Source: Cephalotus follicularis
Taxonomy: Eukaryota; Streptophyta; Magnoliopsida; Oxalidales; Cephalotaceae
Reading direction: 5' to 3'
Assembly (NCBI GenBank): GCA_001972305.1
Contig: BDDD01001647.1
Location: 126,936 to 190,935 of the forward strand
DNA: 64,000 bases
Positions 16,500-30,253 of the stretch are shown piece by piece (position 1 is the first letter of the stretch; every line of letters begins with the position of its first letter). A program made the translations under genes and the position numbers. The notes beneath the pieces were generated by a model, which saw nothing but the letters and a program-made list of their open reading frames with translations, searched no databases and was not told the DNA's origin.

Positions 16500-18270
16500 A
16501 AAATGATCTCCTTTTAGCTTCTTTTTAACGTCCTCCCGAAGAACACTCAAAATAGAAAAAAACAAAACTTCAAGATGTTGAATAAAAAATTTTTAAATTT
16601 AAGATGTCGAATTAAAGTCACAAGTGTAAGTTTGGAGAAAATGAAATTTTTTCTTATTTATATTAAAAATTCATCATAACTCCACATAGAGATGTTGTTG
16701 CTGTGATGTTTTCTACAAATTTTATTTTATGGTGCACAAGTTTCCACGTTGATGTAGTAGATAATGGTTTAAAAATGTTACATACTCCTGTCTTTAGCTG
16801 TCTCTAGCCACCATTGCAGCAACTGCTTTGTTTTGTTTATTGCTGATGTCAATTTCAAATTTCTCTTTCATTCTTCAATTCTCTCCAAAACAGTAATCAA
16901 TATTAATCATATAGGCAGCAAGTCATCTTCGATGAACCTAGCTTTTATGTCAAGGTGTTGCCGTGTGGAATATGCGCTTACCAAAATGTGGGTTTGAATG
17001 GTTGTTGAAGTAATTAAGTAAAAATCAGCACCAATTATCAATATGGTTATTGTGATTTTGATTTGCTAGATGTTTGAGAATATTCGATTACAAGTTCTTC
17101 AAGATTATCTGTACAACAATTACAAAGACTGGTATTTGGTGCAAGTCAGCTATCTCTTCCTTTTTACCTTTATTGTTAACAGTAGATTGTGTATATGAAT
17201 CAATTAATATAAGAAGCGAAATAATATATTATCATGGTGGATTTAACTGATGGGTCATTACCTACTAATTGTTTTTAACGAAGTACATGTCATTATCTCA
17301 ATGACATCACAGAGATATCTCCCTCTTTCTATAAGCAAACTATAGACCTCGAAATCAAATAGGCAAATACCCATGAAATATTAGCATGGTTGAAGAAATT
17401 AAGAAAATAATTTTTCCATTTTATTTTTTGGGAAAATGCAATAATTAAAAATGTTGGAAATGTCTATCTCAGAAAGAAAGAGACAAAATTAATATTGTAA
17501 CATAAAAGTTGTAATAAAATGTATATTATTCACACGTTCTATGAAACAAATACTAATTAATTCAGTGACAAATGGATAGCTATTTTGAGAATCATGTGGG
17601 GAAATAACACTATGATAGTGCCCGAATTAAAAATTGCGTGACAACATTATTGGTGGCCCTTCAGCATTAAACAAAGCATTAATTTAAGCATCTTGAAAGT
17701 AACTTATTAATTAAAAAGGCTTAAAGGTGTTTAGCTTGTTTTAGCTTTTCTAATTTTTAAAAGTCAAGATTGTAAATTTGTATTAATACTATAACAGTGG
17801 CAACTCACCACAGTAAAATAGCAAATGAATGTTTCGACGTGAAAGAAGTTTGGGGATTTATTTGGTCACATAACCAAAAATTGGACATGTTAATTTGTTT
17901 GTCCATATCATTCAATATGTGTATTAACGCTTAAAATGGGCAAAACAATGATATGGAGACGTAACATTAGTTATTCAATGGATGTTCTTTAATCTCGAGA
18001 GGTCAATTACAGATTGAATACAAAAGCACAATATATCATGCAATGCTTGAAGTTGATAGTTGAGCAGGGTCCAAAAATTAATTGCTGAAAAGAGACGAGA
18101 GAGAGAGAAAAAAAAGTACAATCACTTTAATGGCAAGAATAGAGACAGTGAATGCTTCAAGTTGTGTCTTTTTCTTTAAATGGCATGAATGCTTGAGCTG
18201 GCTACAAAACTTAGTTGTTGACAACCCAACAGAGAGAGAAAAACATAGATATTTTGGTGAAAAAGGAAAT
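16500..18270. other. intergenic region without a supported gene
   Basis: The sequence is AT-rich throughout. I looked for exon-like frames, terminal repeats and RNA genes and found none that could be supported. Confidence 0.5.
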
Positions 18271-18273
18271 GCC

Positions 18274-18278
18274 AAAAA
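18274..18278 (-). terminator. RNA polymerase III T-run terminator of tRNA-Arg
   Basis: On the minus strand a TTTTT run lies 10 bases beyond the 3' end of the tRNA, the usual position for a pol III stop. Confidence 0.7.
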
Positions 18279-18287
18279 GAATCACAG

Positions 18288-18360
18288 CACGCCCAGTGGG
18301 ACTCGAACCCACAATCGCTTGATTAGAAGTCAAGCGCCTTATCCATTAGGCCATGGGCGC
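18288..18360 (-). tRNA. tRNA-Arg (anticodon UCU)
   Basis: The minus strand folds as a 73-base cloverleaf. The acceptor stem GCGCCCA pairs with TGGGCGT (one G-U pair) and the discriminator base is G. The A box reads TGGCCTAATGG, the anticodon stem-loop CTTGACTTCTAATCAAG carries TCT at 18327-18325, and the B box/T loop reads GGGTTCGAGTCCC. There is no intron and no CCA encoded, as expected for a nuclear plant gene. It decodes AGA, and AGG by wobble. It stands alone between long repeat-rich intervals. Confidence 0.96.
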
Positions 18361-21300
18361 TACATGTCTAGTCGTCATTCATTGTTGCATAAATTCAGTC
18401 ATTCAAGCCTTGCTCAATTACCTGTCGTGATCATATTCAAAGGCAGCCTGAAAAATCAATCTTGGAAGCAAGTATTAAGTACTTTCAAAATCACAATTAG
18501 AAAACCATCCAACTGTTAAGTTCAGTTGTAAAAGCAATTATTCATATCATAACCCGAGTTTGAATCGCAACTACAATCATTTTGTGAGTATTAAATCTAC
18601 TTTTTTAATTTATTCCACGCATAGAGATTAGAGATGATAATTAAACCCCTATCCACAAAATATTGAGATAAATCCATAAGGATGGATTAATTTTGAAATT
18701 TGATACCGGTTTGGTTCTGTGTTTTAGAGCATTTAATCAAAAACTGATCCATATATGTTTTACTTATTAAATAACCCTACATTATAATTAGTTTTGGGTG
18801 CCAATTTTTTTTATGACAAGGTTCGGTTTCGCTTCACAAATTATATACTTGAAAAGTTTCGATTTGATCCGGGTTCCTGTACAAGTATATGCAGTTAGTG
18901 TTTGTCAAATTCAACCCTTTGCCATCTCTAAATGAAAGCTAAACTTAAGTTATGACATAATTACGATACTCTTGTAAATGATAGTGTTTGTTATCAACAT
19001 ATCTCCTCAAATATATTGTTCTCGAGAAGAAATCGCAAATGATAGTGTTGTTATCAATATATCTCCTCAATTATATTGCTCTCGAGAAGAAATCAAAATT
19101 TTAAGTTAAAAACTCTAGAATAATCCTGGCTATAAATTATGCATGTACATGTCAAAATCATTATTAAACTAATGATTTTTGCTTTCACGTGTTGGTGGCC
19201 CCCGAAAATGCCCACACTTAGTACCAAATTTAAAAGAACTGAAACAATTGTAATAAATAAACTGTAACATAATATATATTGAATACCATATTTATATCCT
19301 ATATTTGCTTGAGCTAGGAAGCCAACAACAAACTGATTCCAGCTATACTGCCGATGAGACCCATCGTATCTCAATGATTGAACATCTTAACCAACAAATC
19401 ATCCAAATTCGATTGGATTCCAAGTAGAATTTATTGAATTTGACCTCCATCAATGGAATCGACAAATAATATTGAGCCCGTGATGTAACAGCAAACTACT
19501 TTATCATTATTTAAAAGGCCAATCATATGTCTAACTAATTGTTTGATTATCAAATTAACCATAGTTATACCATAACATTAAATAGAAGACGCCCCCAATG
19601 TTCGATGGCACCCATTTCCAATACCTGATCCTATATCATTTACTACATAACTATGGATTCTGATTTATGACCATATGTTTATTTTGCCTAAAAGTAGTGA
19701 CCTACATATATGTACACAAATGTTAAGAAGGCAAATTATCAAATCAGACAGCAATCGATACCATCGACCAGTTTTTGTTGTTGATAGTCCATGAAATGAC
19801 CCAAAAATGTATAATGTAGGCAAAAAGAAATAAATTTACGATACCAAATCACCTTAGCTTTGGTGTCCTTTATGTTAAAAAATTATTTGACGCAAGCCCC
19901 CGCCCACCACCCCAGTTTTTTTCTGTTTATATAATTCTTGATCTACAAAAAGGATAGGAAATTAAATAGCCATGGCAGGCCTATCAAGTCTGAATCGGTT
20001 TCCAAAAGTAGATCAAAGCAATCTATGATGATATCAACTCGGACACTGAACCATCTGACAATTTGGAGGGGTCAAAAAAGTTGCAACTCAGTTACCTAAC
20101 ATAGGGAAGACAATGGTCAACTTACTTGGGCCCATCATATATTAGGTGTCAAAACCTCACTAGTCGTCACCTTACTCACTCACTACATCCTCTTCAATTT
20201 CATTGTCCATTCCACGTTGAGGTCAGAAGGACATCTGTTCAGTTTTTATTTATTTATTTCTGATTTGTTTTTCTTTGCTTTGTTAAAAGAATTTATTTAT
20301 AATAAAAAATTTGTTTTTGAGGAGTTTGCATAATTGAAAGGACCCTTTGAGCTAGGGCCATTCCCTTGAAGTATATGTATGGGGCTACAATGTCTTTGTC
20401 TAGCCCCTTGGTATATCAAATCAAATCAACCACCTTGCAAGTGTGTGATGATAATATATAATATATTTTTTTTTGTAAAATATTCACAATAATTCAAATC
20501 TTAAAAAAACAAATGGGTTGATTTTGATAAAATGTAGACAGTATAATGTTGTCTTTTGAAACGTGTGGATCTAGACAAGAGATTGATCGTCAACCAAGAT
20601 TGCCTTTTCAAAAAAATTTGTATTTTTTTTGACAAGATTGCCTTTTCAACTAAATTTGTATTTTTGAGAAAAATGGCAATTTTGGATTAACAGGGGCAGG
20701 GAGTGTATATTAGTCAATCCATATTATGTTATGTTATGACCCACATTATTTTTATTTTTTATTTTATAATGGTTGGTGATATAGTATGTCAAGTCCTCAT
20801 ATTTTTGTGTAAATTATTGTCCTTGAATACCCTACTTATAGGACTAGTCAATAAGTATATGTTTTTTAATTAACATTTCTTTCATATTTTCGGTTTCCTT
20901 TTATTTTCTTCCCCTTTAGTTTTTGGGGTAAATTGCTTAAGATTTATAATTCTTGCATTAGAGTTGTTCAGAAAATCAATTAAAATGAAAAACTGAATCA
21001 AATTTATCAATTTTATTCGATTTAATTAGGATTTTACTAGCTTTTGATAATTTGGTTTTAGTCGAATATCAAAAAAAAAAAAATTTGTTGAAAATCGAAT
21101 CAAACTAACAATTCAATAAGGCATATAAGCTTTTTTTATATAAAAAAATAGATGATTTTATTAACATAAACTAATGGAACAAATCGGTACATAATAACTC
21201 AAACAAGCAGAAACACCACAATTAGGAATAACTGATACATAACTAATAAATACTTGAGATCACCATAAATAGTATTGTATCCTGGGTGAATAAGACGCAT

Positions 21301-22129
21301 CATCACCAAAACCCATCATTATTGTCTTTTTTCAGTAGTCGAGATTGATCTCTTTTATCTCAGTTAAAATACGATGCTCTTCTGCAAACTCATATGCACT
21401 AGCCAACATCTTGAGACACAATTAGTCAACAAATAGTGTTACTAGCTCCACTCAAGGTCAAAGTAAAAATTTTTACAACCTCCATGAAATCTCACGAACA
21501 ATCAAAACTAAAAGGGAAAAAAAAGACAAATTTGATTTTAAAAACAATGAGATGTAAGGTAAATAACTATATATCTAATATTTACAATAACAAACTTGTC
21601 TAAAAGAAACAAAACAAAACCATTAACAAATGATATCAAAATCACAAAATAATTAAAGTGTTGTGGCTCACCGTGAAGCACAAATCTACGTCTTACAAGC
21701 TACTCAGAGAAGAGACAAAATAATGATTTTTTTCTATTGATGAAGAGTGAGAGATGATCTAGGGTTAGAGAGTTTCTTTTATGATACGTATAAGCTTTAA
21801 TGTTATATTTATATGATATATATTCTATTATATTGGCAAAATAAAATAGTATTATTGTATTGCAACATGATATATATATATATAATTTTAGAAGAAGCCA
21901 TAAATAAAACCAAAAACGATTTTGATTTAGAAGCACGGAATGTATTTGCACCATCATCATCTTTAAATGAAGTCTTTTTCACCGTAGCATGTGTTTCGGT
22001 TCAAAAAATATCTGAACCAAAAGTTCGATTAGAATAACTTTTATCAAATCAAATCATAAATAGTCAATATGTTATATATTTAAGATTCAATGCCCAACTC
22101 CAAAAACATGATTGCAACGAGGATATAAT
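18361..22129. other. intergenic region with low-grade repeats
   Basis: The stretch is AT-rich. It contains a 61-bp tandem duplication (listed separately) and recurrent ggtttggttc-like phrases near 18705 and 21050 typical of decayed plant repeats. A short minus-strand frame near 21342-21416 has a coding-like look (MLASAYEFAEEHR...) but no partner exons, so I do not call a gene. Confidence 0.45.
18976..19096 (+). repeat. tandem duplication, two units of about 61 bp
   Basis: The unit starting aaatgatagtg at 18976 and ending at aagaaatcgc is repeated from 19037 to about 19096 with few differences. Both copies contain atctcctcaa and ctcgagaagaaatc. It is a simple local duplication with no coding content. 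Confidence 0.9.
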
Positions 22130-22700
22130 CCATCGAGTATTTAAAGTGGATAATACTTCCATGTATAAACTTATGTGGAAAGTATATGTTGTTCACCCGT
22201 CGTCTCATAGAACATTAAATTTATTGTGAGATTAACACTTATTTTTATGAACAACATGATAACTAGGGTTTTAACTTATCCTTATGTGATAATGATTAAT
22301 AGTGAAAAGAATTTGAGCATGCATGCCTCTATTGGATATGGCTCGTACTTTACAACTGGAGTACAGTTTAACCCAGGATATACTCGGAGGTCCTGTTACC
22401 CGGTGGGTGAGCAGGCGGGGCTCTAGACCAATATACTATTGAGACTGAATATTTCATTTGGACTTGTGTGATTTTTATTGTAATTACAGTTTAAGTAGGG
22501 TTTCTTAAGCTAGCTTATAAATACCTCATTATGAATGTAATATGGGTTTGTGAGTGTTGTAAAGAAAATACTCTAAAAAAAACTATTATAAGACGTAGTC
22601 CAATATTGATGTAAATCTAGGTAAATCGTATCTCTCTTTTTTCTTTGTTTAGTTCCTGTGTGATTGTATGCAATTGAACAAGTGAAAATTTTTACAGCCT
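22130..22700 (+). mobile_element. possible Ty1/copia LTR fragment, fossil
   Basis: The block contains a TATA-like gcttataaatacctcatt near 22517, then a typical copia-LTR style run including gacgtagtccaatattgatg near 22593 and aatctaggtaaatcg. No internal domain or paired LTR is present and no target duplication was found. It is broken and its edges are approximate. Confidence 0.4.
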
Positions 22701-24369
22701 CGAACATCATCTTAAAACTAAATATCCAAGCTTTAAAATATATTTATAAAGATGATGAATCCTCAATTAAAGTGTACAATACTTTATAATTCATTGTCTA
22801 AGCAAAATGATGATAAATATGATTGTCATTTCAACGATATGGAATCCTGTTGACCTTATATAGTGAGAGCCTGTAAGCGTGCCAAAGCTATCTGAATCCA
22901 CTTATTCTGTTAGCAACAAGGATTTTCTTTACGGTTACATATAACCAGCTTTACATTTGTAGGTAACAGAGAAAATGCTCCTCTAATTGAACAATGCATG
23001 ATAAACACTAAGCAGAGAGTCAAAAAAAAAATTTTCCTTATTATTTATATACTTGTACTACCAAAAATATTTTTTAGTTTTCGCGTGCAGCATGATCGTT
23101 GCTTTTAAATATGGGAAATGACTGAGCAATGAAGGCTATGGTGCCATTACATGTTTTCATTGGAAGTCAATGGAATGAACAATGAAGTGACTTCTTTAAT
23201 TTGATTGGCCTTGTGAAATGCAATTAATAATATTTGTTGCACAACAAATGGTTGATTTTAATGTTTAAGGAGGTTTTGCCAAAAAAAAACCAAAAAAAAC
23301 ACCTTGGAGGTGCAATGCACATCTTACCATGTTAGGAGGAGCTTCTCAACTTGCTTCTATTTTTTATTACCCTTTTCTATGAAAACATGATCCAATAATT
23401 ATTAATGGACAATTACAATAATTGTTTATCCATTAAGCATTGATAATTTAAATGCAAAGTATTTACTCTATGAATGTAACTTCATTATTATTTTTTGATA
23501 AAAAATTAAAAAAAAATAATTAAATAATCAGTTTAAACCTTAATTATTTCATGAATGTATCCTGAATTATATATTAAAATATATTATTCATGAATCTCAC
23601 ACATTGAAAAAATAAATTTTTAATTTTATGATGATTAAAAGAAGATATAGAAAAATTAAAACTTAATAATTCAGGATTAAAAATATCAAAATTTATCACT
23701 TAATTCAACTCTTGTGTTACATATCAAGTGCCAAACGAGAAAAAAAAATGTCATGGTGATTGGTGAGTAACAAAAATGTAACATTTCATCCCCGCACCTA
23801 CAGGAAATGTCGTTTTCAAACATTTGCCCTTCAATTAATGTCTCGAAAAAGTAAACCCAATAATTATGGTTATTGAGACTTGTAGATGTTGACAAGTGAT
23901 CAATCAAAACTTGGTTTTATGTCATTATTGGGGGCCTAAACCAATTAATCCTTTATGTGCCTTTGTTTGGATGATGTTAGTCTAGATAAAATTAATATAG
24001 GTAGGTCCAAAGCCTATCCTCGGTGACCATACCCATATGGCATAAGATAAACGCCAGGATTAATTTCACTGTATATAAAGAAAAGTTAGGTGAAGAATAT
24101 ATGGTAAACTATTTTCTTTATAAAAAAAAATTAGCAAACTTCTTCGATCTCAAGGGTTATTGACTTCTCTCGGTTTTTGTTTATTCACTTTGAAGTTTTT
24201 TAAGCCATAAGTGGCACTGTTCTATTTGATTATCAGTTACATCGATGCCAATTTGTGTTTGTTTGTCAAAGCAGACAAAAGTGTTGAATTTAGATTAAAA
24301 AAAATAAATATAAGTTATGGGTTAAGCTAACGTGATTGCAGCATAAATAACACTATAGATATTTATAAA
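22701..24369. other. AT-rich intergenic region
   Basis: No gene, RNA or element can be supported. Homopolymer runs of A are common (for example 23281-23300). Confidence 0.5.
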
Positions 24370-24575
24370 TAATTTTAAATAATATTATTCGTCCCGAATT
24401 TATGTCTCGAATTTGTTTCTCGAATAATGTGACACCTATTAATGCACCTCATATATCACAACATGTATACATCATCATATATATGTCATTTATTAATAAG
24501 TGTTAGATTATTCAGGACACAAATTTAAGATAAAATTTTGAGATAAAAAGTATTACTTAATAATTTTAAATAAAA
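24370..24575. repeat. degenerate inverted-repeat (MITE-like) element
   Basis: The left part, with attattcgtcccgaattt and ctcgaataatgtgacac, is roughly the reverse complement of the right part, with gtgttagattattcaggac and aaatttaag, over about 70 bp each side of a central spacer. The ends are too decayed to give a target duplication. Confidence 0.5.
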
Positions 24576-26117
24576 TTAACAATTAATTCTTAAATGTATT
24601 AGTACACAAGTCATGTAATGTACAAAAACACAATCGTATAAGTATTAATTAGTTATTTATCAAATAAATTTTATTTATAAATTTACGTGGTTATACAATA
24701 TTGATCACGACGAACTGATTGAAAACGAGAATATCTCTTCCAAAAGATGGTTTTTTTTCTTATCCCGGACAAAATTGGATATGATCTCAACAATCTAAAA
24801 ATGGTTGCCATAGGTGAAGAATAAAACTATATCTTTATATTATTTCCTCAAGGAATGTTGCCGTTTCTACTTTCTACTCCATTAGTCAAAAGTTTCATTA
24901 TATCATCAAAATTTTGTGTATGTCCCCTTATCTCAAAGTACTGAATTTCAAACCTTTTAAACGGTACATTTTTTGCATACATAGTTGCTACCACAAGTTT
25001 GCAACGGTACATTGTGCAATTTGCTTTTTGTCTATTCTTATCAGCATATGGTGTTTCAAATAAGAGCTGGTAATGATGAAGAAGACAATACGAGGCTATA
25101 AATACTGTACTAACAATTAAATCAGTCAAACATATATATATGAACCCTTTTGTCTTTAGTGATATCAAAGTATTTGATTGTACTAATAATTAATGTAATA
25201 CTTGACTGAGTAAGCTCGTCCAATTCTATTGATGTGGCACGATTAAAATTTTAGATTTAAATCTTAATTTCTCCTTTTTAAATTTACAAGTTGTGACCGA
25301 AATTCTTTTGGTCAAATATTTATGATGGAATCACTTGTGATGATGTGCAGTTAAATCAATTTTACTATTATTTTTATGATAGTGATAAAATCGATCAAAA
25401 ATTCATTTTTGAACATCAACACAAGTTAATAGACTATTGTTGACCAAAGCATATTTGTTAGTGGTAGCTGAATAGTTTAAGGTAGGGGTAGTAATTAATG
25501 AATAAAAAAGTTGCAGGGAAATTACAGTACTCAAAAGAATTTTTAGTGACAAGTAGGGAACCATGAAACAGGATAGTGTGCCATAATCAAAGGGAACAAA
25601 CAGTGTTAATCTCCTTCTGCTTGATCCAAAATTAATCAACTTGGCCCCACTGATAATTTGTTTTCAATCAGCCCAAGTATCCAATGCTAATAATATAATC
25701 CTTTTATCTAAACAAACGTTACAATTCAAAAATGGAATAGTGTGTGGACGAAATAATTACACATCAGAATCGTATAGTCCATAGAAAATAGGACATGCAA
25801 TTTTATCAATCCAAAACTGAAGAAACTGTACCATCCGCAACTAAAATTTATAACATTAAAATACAAATCTTCTTTGAGTCTCTCTTTCATTAAGGTAATG
25901 TACACCAAAAGATCAAAGATGTATATCATAAGCCACCCTCCAATCTAAAAAAAAACTATAAATAAATAAATAACTAACTTGGTGTGTGATTATAATATAC
26001 AGATGTAGAAGATACCAGTTAGCAAAAGGAGGCAAACGGTAATTAAGAGAGACGAAGGAAAAAAAGCTAGATCATCACGTAAAAAAGGCAAAACAAAAAA
26101 CACACCAAACGTATCCA
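24576..26117. other. intergenic region downstream of the ERF gene
   Basis: The distal part should hold the 3' end of the ERF transcript. An open frame of 106 codons at 24848-25168 on the minus strand has no recognisable domain and is probably chance or a repeat remnant. Nothing else can be supported. Confidence 0.45.
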
Positions 26118-26843
26118 TCAATCCCATAAGGAAGCTTGGAAGGAACCATTGATTAAACTCTCCGTTGCCAGTACTTGATCACAGTATTCTCCATAGAAGT
26201 CCATGGGAGGGTAGATCCACCCATCGACAGGGTCAATTAGTATAAACTGATCATCTCTTGGCTCAGGCAAGACAAAACTTCCTTCAATGTTGGGTAACTC
26301 AACAATTTCACTCAGTTCCTCGGATTCTGCCATGTCAGACACTGATGAAGGTGAAGATGATGAAGACGAAGAAGATGGTGTTGAATTGAATTTAATCATG
26401 GCTGCTGCTTCAGCTGCAGCTGCTTGTATGTCACGTGGCATTAATGAGACAGGTCTGGGTAGTGATTTCACAAGGTCAGGGAAATTTAGTACTGTAGAGT
26501 CGCCTTTAATGCTCAGTGCTGCTACATCATGTGCACGCGCTGCCATTTCAGGGTTAGGGAAGGTTCCTAACCAGATACGAGATTTCTTTCGTGGCTCGCG
26601 AATTTCGGACACCCATTTGCCCCAACTTCTCATTCTAACTCCTCTATAAACTGGGTGCCTCCCTGACTCCACGGCCCTCGCTCTTTTCTTTGCTCTTAAT
26701 CTCTTATCTTCTGGGTGATTCTTGGCTTTGGTGACCACATTTTTTTGAGGTTTCAATGACCCAGATGAGAACGGTGAAGAAGTAGAAGAAATGAAGGAGT
26801 TGCTAGTGCTTTCAGCTGCTACGTTGCTTGGTTCAGTATTCAT
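26118..26843 (-). CDS. AP2/ERF transcription factor, DREB A-4 type
   Basis: A single-exon gene of 241 codons plus stop. A Ser-rich N-terminus and a basic segment (about 47-58, [12 protein letters not shown]) precede one AP2 domain at about residues 65-122. The domain includes [40 protein letters not shown] and the ending LNFPDL. Val in GKWV and Glu in the following EIRE segment are the DREB-type residues, and the LNFP ending fits subgroup A-4. An acidic C-terminus with a Ser run could be an activation domain. Such nuclear proteins bind DRE/GCC-like elements and act in stress or development. Its position between FTSHi2 and MTV1 matches Arabidopsis At3g16280 (ERF036) as I recall it. Confidence 0.93.
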   Translation of the reverse strand: MNTEPSNVAAESTSNSFISSTSSPFSSGSLKPQKNVVTKAKNHPEDKRLRAKKRARAVESGRHPVYRGVRMRSWGKWVSEIREPRKKSRIWLGTFPNPEMAARAHDVAALSIKGDSTVLNFPDLVKSLPRPVSLMPRDIQAAAAEAAAMIKFNSTPSSSSSSSSPSSVSDMAESEELSEIVELPNIEGSFVLPEPRDDQFILIDPVDGWIYPPMDFYGEYCDQVLATESLINGSFQASLWD

Positions 26844-26945
26844 TCTTGATGAATGAATTAACGTGGGCTTTTTGTTGCCGCAGAAATGTTGCTTTTTTGG
26901 GCACTAAAAATAGATGTTACAATGTGACAGTGAGTTTGGAGAGAG

Positions 26946-26952
26946 ATTTATA
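26946..26952 (-). promoter_or_regulatory. TATA box of the ERF gene
   Basis: On the minus strand TATAAAT lies about 105 bases upstream of the ATG at 26843, inside CTATAAATCTC. This spacing implies a 5' leader of about 70-80 bases and is a good fit for a plant core promoter. Confidence 0.6.
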
Positions 26953-29798
26953 GAGAGGAACGAGGAGGAGAGGAGTAATCTAATATAATGATAGGGGTTC
27001 ATTAAGGAAGTACTATTGTTCAAGGGAGGGCCAGGCTCCTTTACAGTGACCCTTAACCTACCATTATTGCCATTATTGCAGAATACAAAAACTTACTAAC
27101 AATGAGAGAAATAAAATCATAAACAGATAGTAATAAATCCACACGTGTAGACTAAAGAGAATTAGGCTCATCAAAAAGATTTTCAAAAATTAGAATAAGA
27201 GATTAGGAATAAAAATACAAACACAAGTATATAGTTGAAAATAAAAGAATTATGTAACGGTCGAATTTAACGTTTATAAATAATAAATTATAAAAATTTG
27301 ATAAAAATTGATATACTTGTTTTACAAAATTAATAAACTAACTTTAATGAGAGGATATAAAATTCTAATTTACACGATAAATTATAGAACAGAATGTTAA
27401 AAAAGAGTATGGAAACAAAGAGAATAAGGATAGCATTGTTAGAATGGTTCACCAATGTCATAAAGTGGGATCCACCACTGCGACACCAGCAACGTTCAAT
27501 TAAATATCCCCCACTTCCTTTGCCGCAAGTCCACGTCTCTCTACATATTTGTTGTCCGTTGGGGAAGATTGTTCATTTGACTGTTACTATAAACTTTATC
27601 TTTGTTCCAAAACCGAAACCCATGAAAACTTACCAATTATGACCGTTCTCGAGACGGTCACATATTCGTTGATGGATTTGATTGGATTTGACGTTGTGTT
27701 AAGTTCCAAGGAAAGCCCTTTGATATGTGAAATACCATGTACCCAATTAAGTCTTCATTTTCGGTGCCTACAATGCTATACAATATGGTGGTTTCACACT
27801 ATTTTTTTTTTTGACTGCCATATATAGCAGGATAAATTGATTCTAGTACTTTTTTTTAATGTTTGGTTCTGGTCACTAAAATGGACACGTCGATGTTAAG
27901 ATGGAAACATCTCGAGCGATGACCTACTTCAGCTTCCTTTTTAACATTATGTTTGGACACACGTGATTGGATGGATTTCATTATTTTCAGATTTGTAAAT
28001 GAATTTCCAAGTTTGATAAACTTTTTTGGATGATTTAAGGTCAATGCATGTCTTATTATATGGATGATAATTGATTGTTTGCCTTTTATAAAAGGGATAT
28101 TTTCACCAATCAATTGGTTTCACACTCAGAGATTCTACTCCACCCTTAATCTCTCTCAATCCTCAATGAACTCTGGCTATTATGATGAGGAGATTCGAAC
28201 CTAAACATCTCCTAATAATGATTTGTTCAGAATTACATCAAATACATATACATAAGTCCTAAATAGCAGCACAACATGACTTACTCTTCTACCCAATTAG
28301 TCAGATACTATTCTAAAATTGGTGCAAGCGAATTTGAACGATGTCTTGTATGAATGATCGGTTTCATATATTATTATTTTTTAGATATAGAATTTATATT
28401 TTATAAATTTAATTATTGAATAGAATAATTTATATATATATAAATTAATTAAACAAATTATCAAATCGATTGAATATATTTAATTATTTAATAAATATAT
28501 AATCATTTCAATCGTTATAATTGTATATGAGAAAATTGTCTTGATACTTGAAGTTATTATTTAAAAATAAAATAATTAAAAATATTTAATTTATTTAAAA
28601 ATTAACATGCATCATTTCAATATATATATATTATCAAATTTAATGATTGAATTTATAAAATATATTTTATAATCACGTAATATTTTACCAATCATTCACT
28701 TATATAAGTTTTATTTTCTAAATAAATTGATTCTTTATATTCGCTTTTCTCTTTTAAATTATGTAACGATATCATAAACTTAAATTAATGAACCAAAATT
28801 CATAATTTTTTGGTGTAGAAGTTCTGTGTTATCGCAATCATATACTCTAGATATCAACTGATGATTTGAAATATCATTAAAAAAGCATCAAGTTAATTTG
28901 TCTTAGTCTGCATACCGTATTGTAATCTATAATTGAACTATCATGCTGCATGTGAAAATGAAACATTTTGATAATTGTTGATTTGCAGGAAAAAAACAAC
29001 ATTTTCTATATATGTCAAGTTCCTATCACTGTAGCCTTTAGGACTAAGTTTGAGAATAGTAATCCCACCTAAAAATCAAACATTTTTTTTAACAATCTCA
29101 TTGTTCAAATGAGTGCAATTTTTTTTTTTTTTTCAAATAGATGATTGGAAATTGAAAGCTTCTATCTGCCCTTCACATCTGCAAAGAAAGCATTGATGTA
29201 AACCTATACTTCTCAATTTTGGTGGTTTTGTCATAACTCTATGAAATTGTACTTTCTTTACTCGCAAATTGTAATGAAATACCGAGAATATTATAGGTAG
29301 CGGACATGCGAGAATGGTTTCGATTAGAACGGTTTTTTGACAGGAACTCAATCTGAATCAAAATGGTTGGGTTCTAAAAATTCTAATCTAAATTTGATAC
29401 TAACAATCTAAAAATAAGTAAAATTGAAACTAACGGATTTTAATCGGTTTGGGTCGTGATATAGAAAATATTTATAACAAATTATGGAACGATATATGTA
29501 CAATGAGTTGATCACAAAACAACCTGAGAGCTAAAATATCAAATCAAATCAATAACTAACTTATATCAGGATCGTTTAGTACGCAATTAAGTAAGTGTGG
29601 TAAACGAGATTGTAATTTAAGTTTCATTTACAGTGTCACTTGGTTTGCAACAATCATTTACCCATTACAATTTTATTTTATAATGTACACTTTTTTTATG
29701 CTTATTTTGTTCACGTAACCTAGTAAATGATAGCTTAGGTAGACCAAAGCATCACTTACCAAACTAAACAATAAATTAAATACAAAATATGTAAAGTG
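26953..29798. other. AT-rich intergenic region upstream of the ERF gene
   Basis: The segment near the gene is its promoter. The segment 28370-28720 is extremely AT-rich and has weak internal inverted similarity resembling the long-TIR elements seen near 43.4 and 53.8 kb. No gene can be supported. Confidence 0.45.
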
Positions 29799-30248
29799 TG
29801 TTGAAAATTAAAAGGATCATATGCGATATTAGAACACAATATTTAATGAGTAAGGATCGTACCTGGTTGAGCCATGTTCAACTATGCAGCGAAATATTAA
29901 AATCAGTGCGATCCTAGATCAAACAGACAGGTCTTCCTCTCCTTTTCACCAAACAAAATGTGATTCTTAGATGAGAATCGAAAACAACTTATAGTGACAG
30001 GAGAGAGGACCTAGCCCGATATATATATAGTAAACACTAATGAGCCTTCCCATCATGCTCATCAGGTCACTAAAGCCCACACTAACCACAACTTACATCT
30101 ACAACATGAAGTGCGCAAGCCCATACAAAATAGATCACTAAAGGGCTATTGGGCTATAAGCCCGTCTCACGGATCATTATCCTACAAGTTTTATAAAACA
30201 AAAAATAACAATTAATGGAAGTCCAATATTTTATAAATATTTCCAACA
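29799..30248 (-). mobile_element. solo LTR, 450 bp, probably Ty1/copia, fossil
   Basis: The block is bounded by the inverted ends TGTTGAAAATT and ATTTCCAACA and flanked by a perfect 5-bp target duplication AAGTG (29794-29798 and 30249-30253). Length, TG/CA ends and 5-bp duplication fit a solo LTR. Read on the minus strand it starts TGTTGGAAATATTT, common in copia LTRs, and has a TATA-like stretch near 30021-30030. Orientation is tentative. There is no internal region, as expected after LTR-LTR recombination. The intact duplication suggests modest age. Confidence 0.85.
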
Positions 30249-30253
30249 AAGTG

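Noticed and set aside
18082-18519. Plus-strand 145-codon frame containing SGTRTHNRLIRSQAPYPLGHG
   Set aside because: It is an artefact of translating the complement of the tRNA-Arg gene; this peptide is a well-known false protein from tRNA loci.
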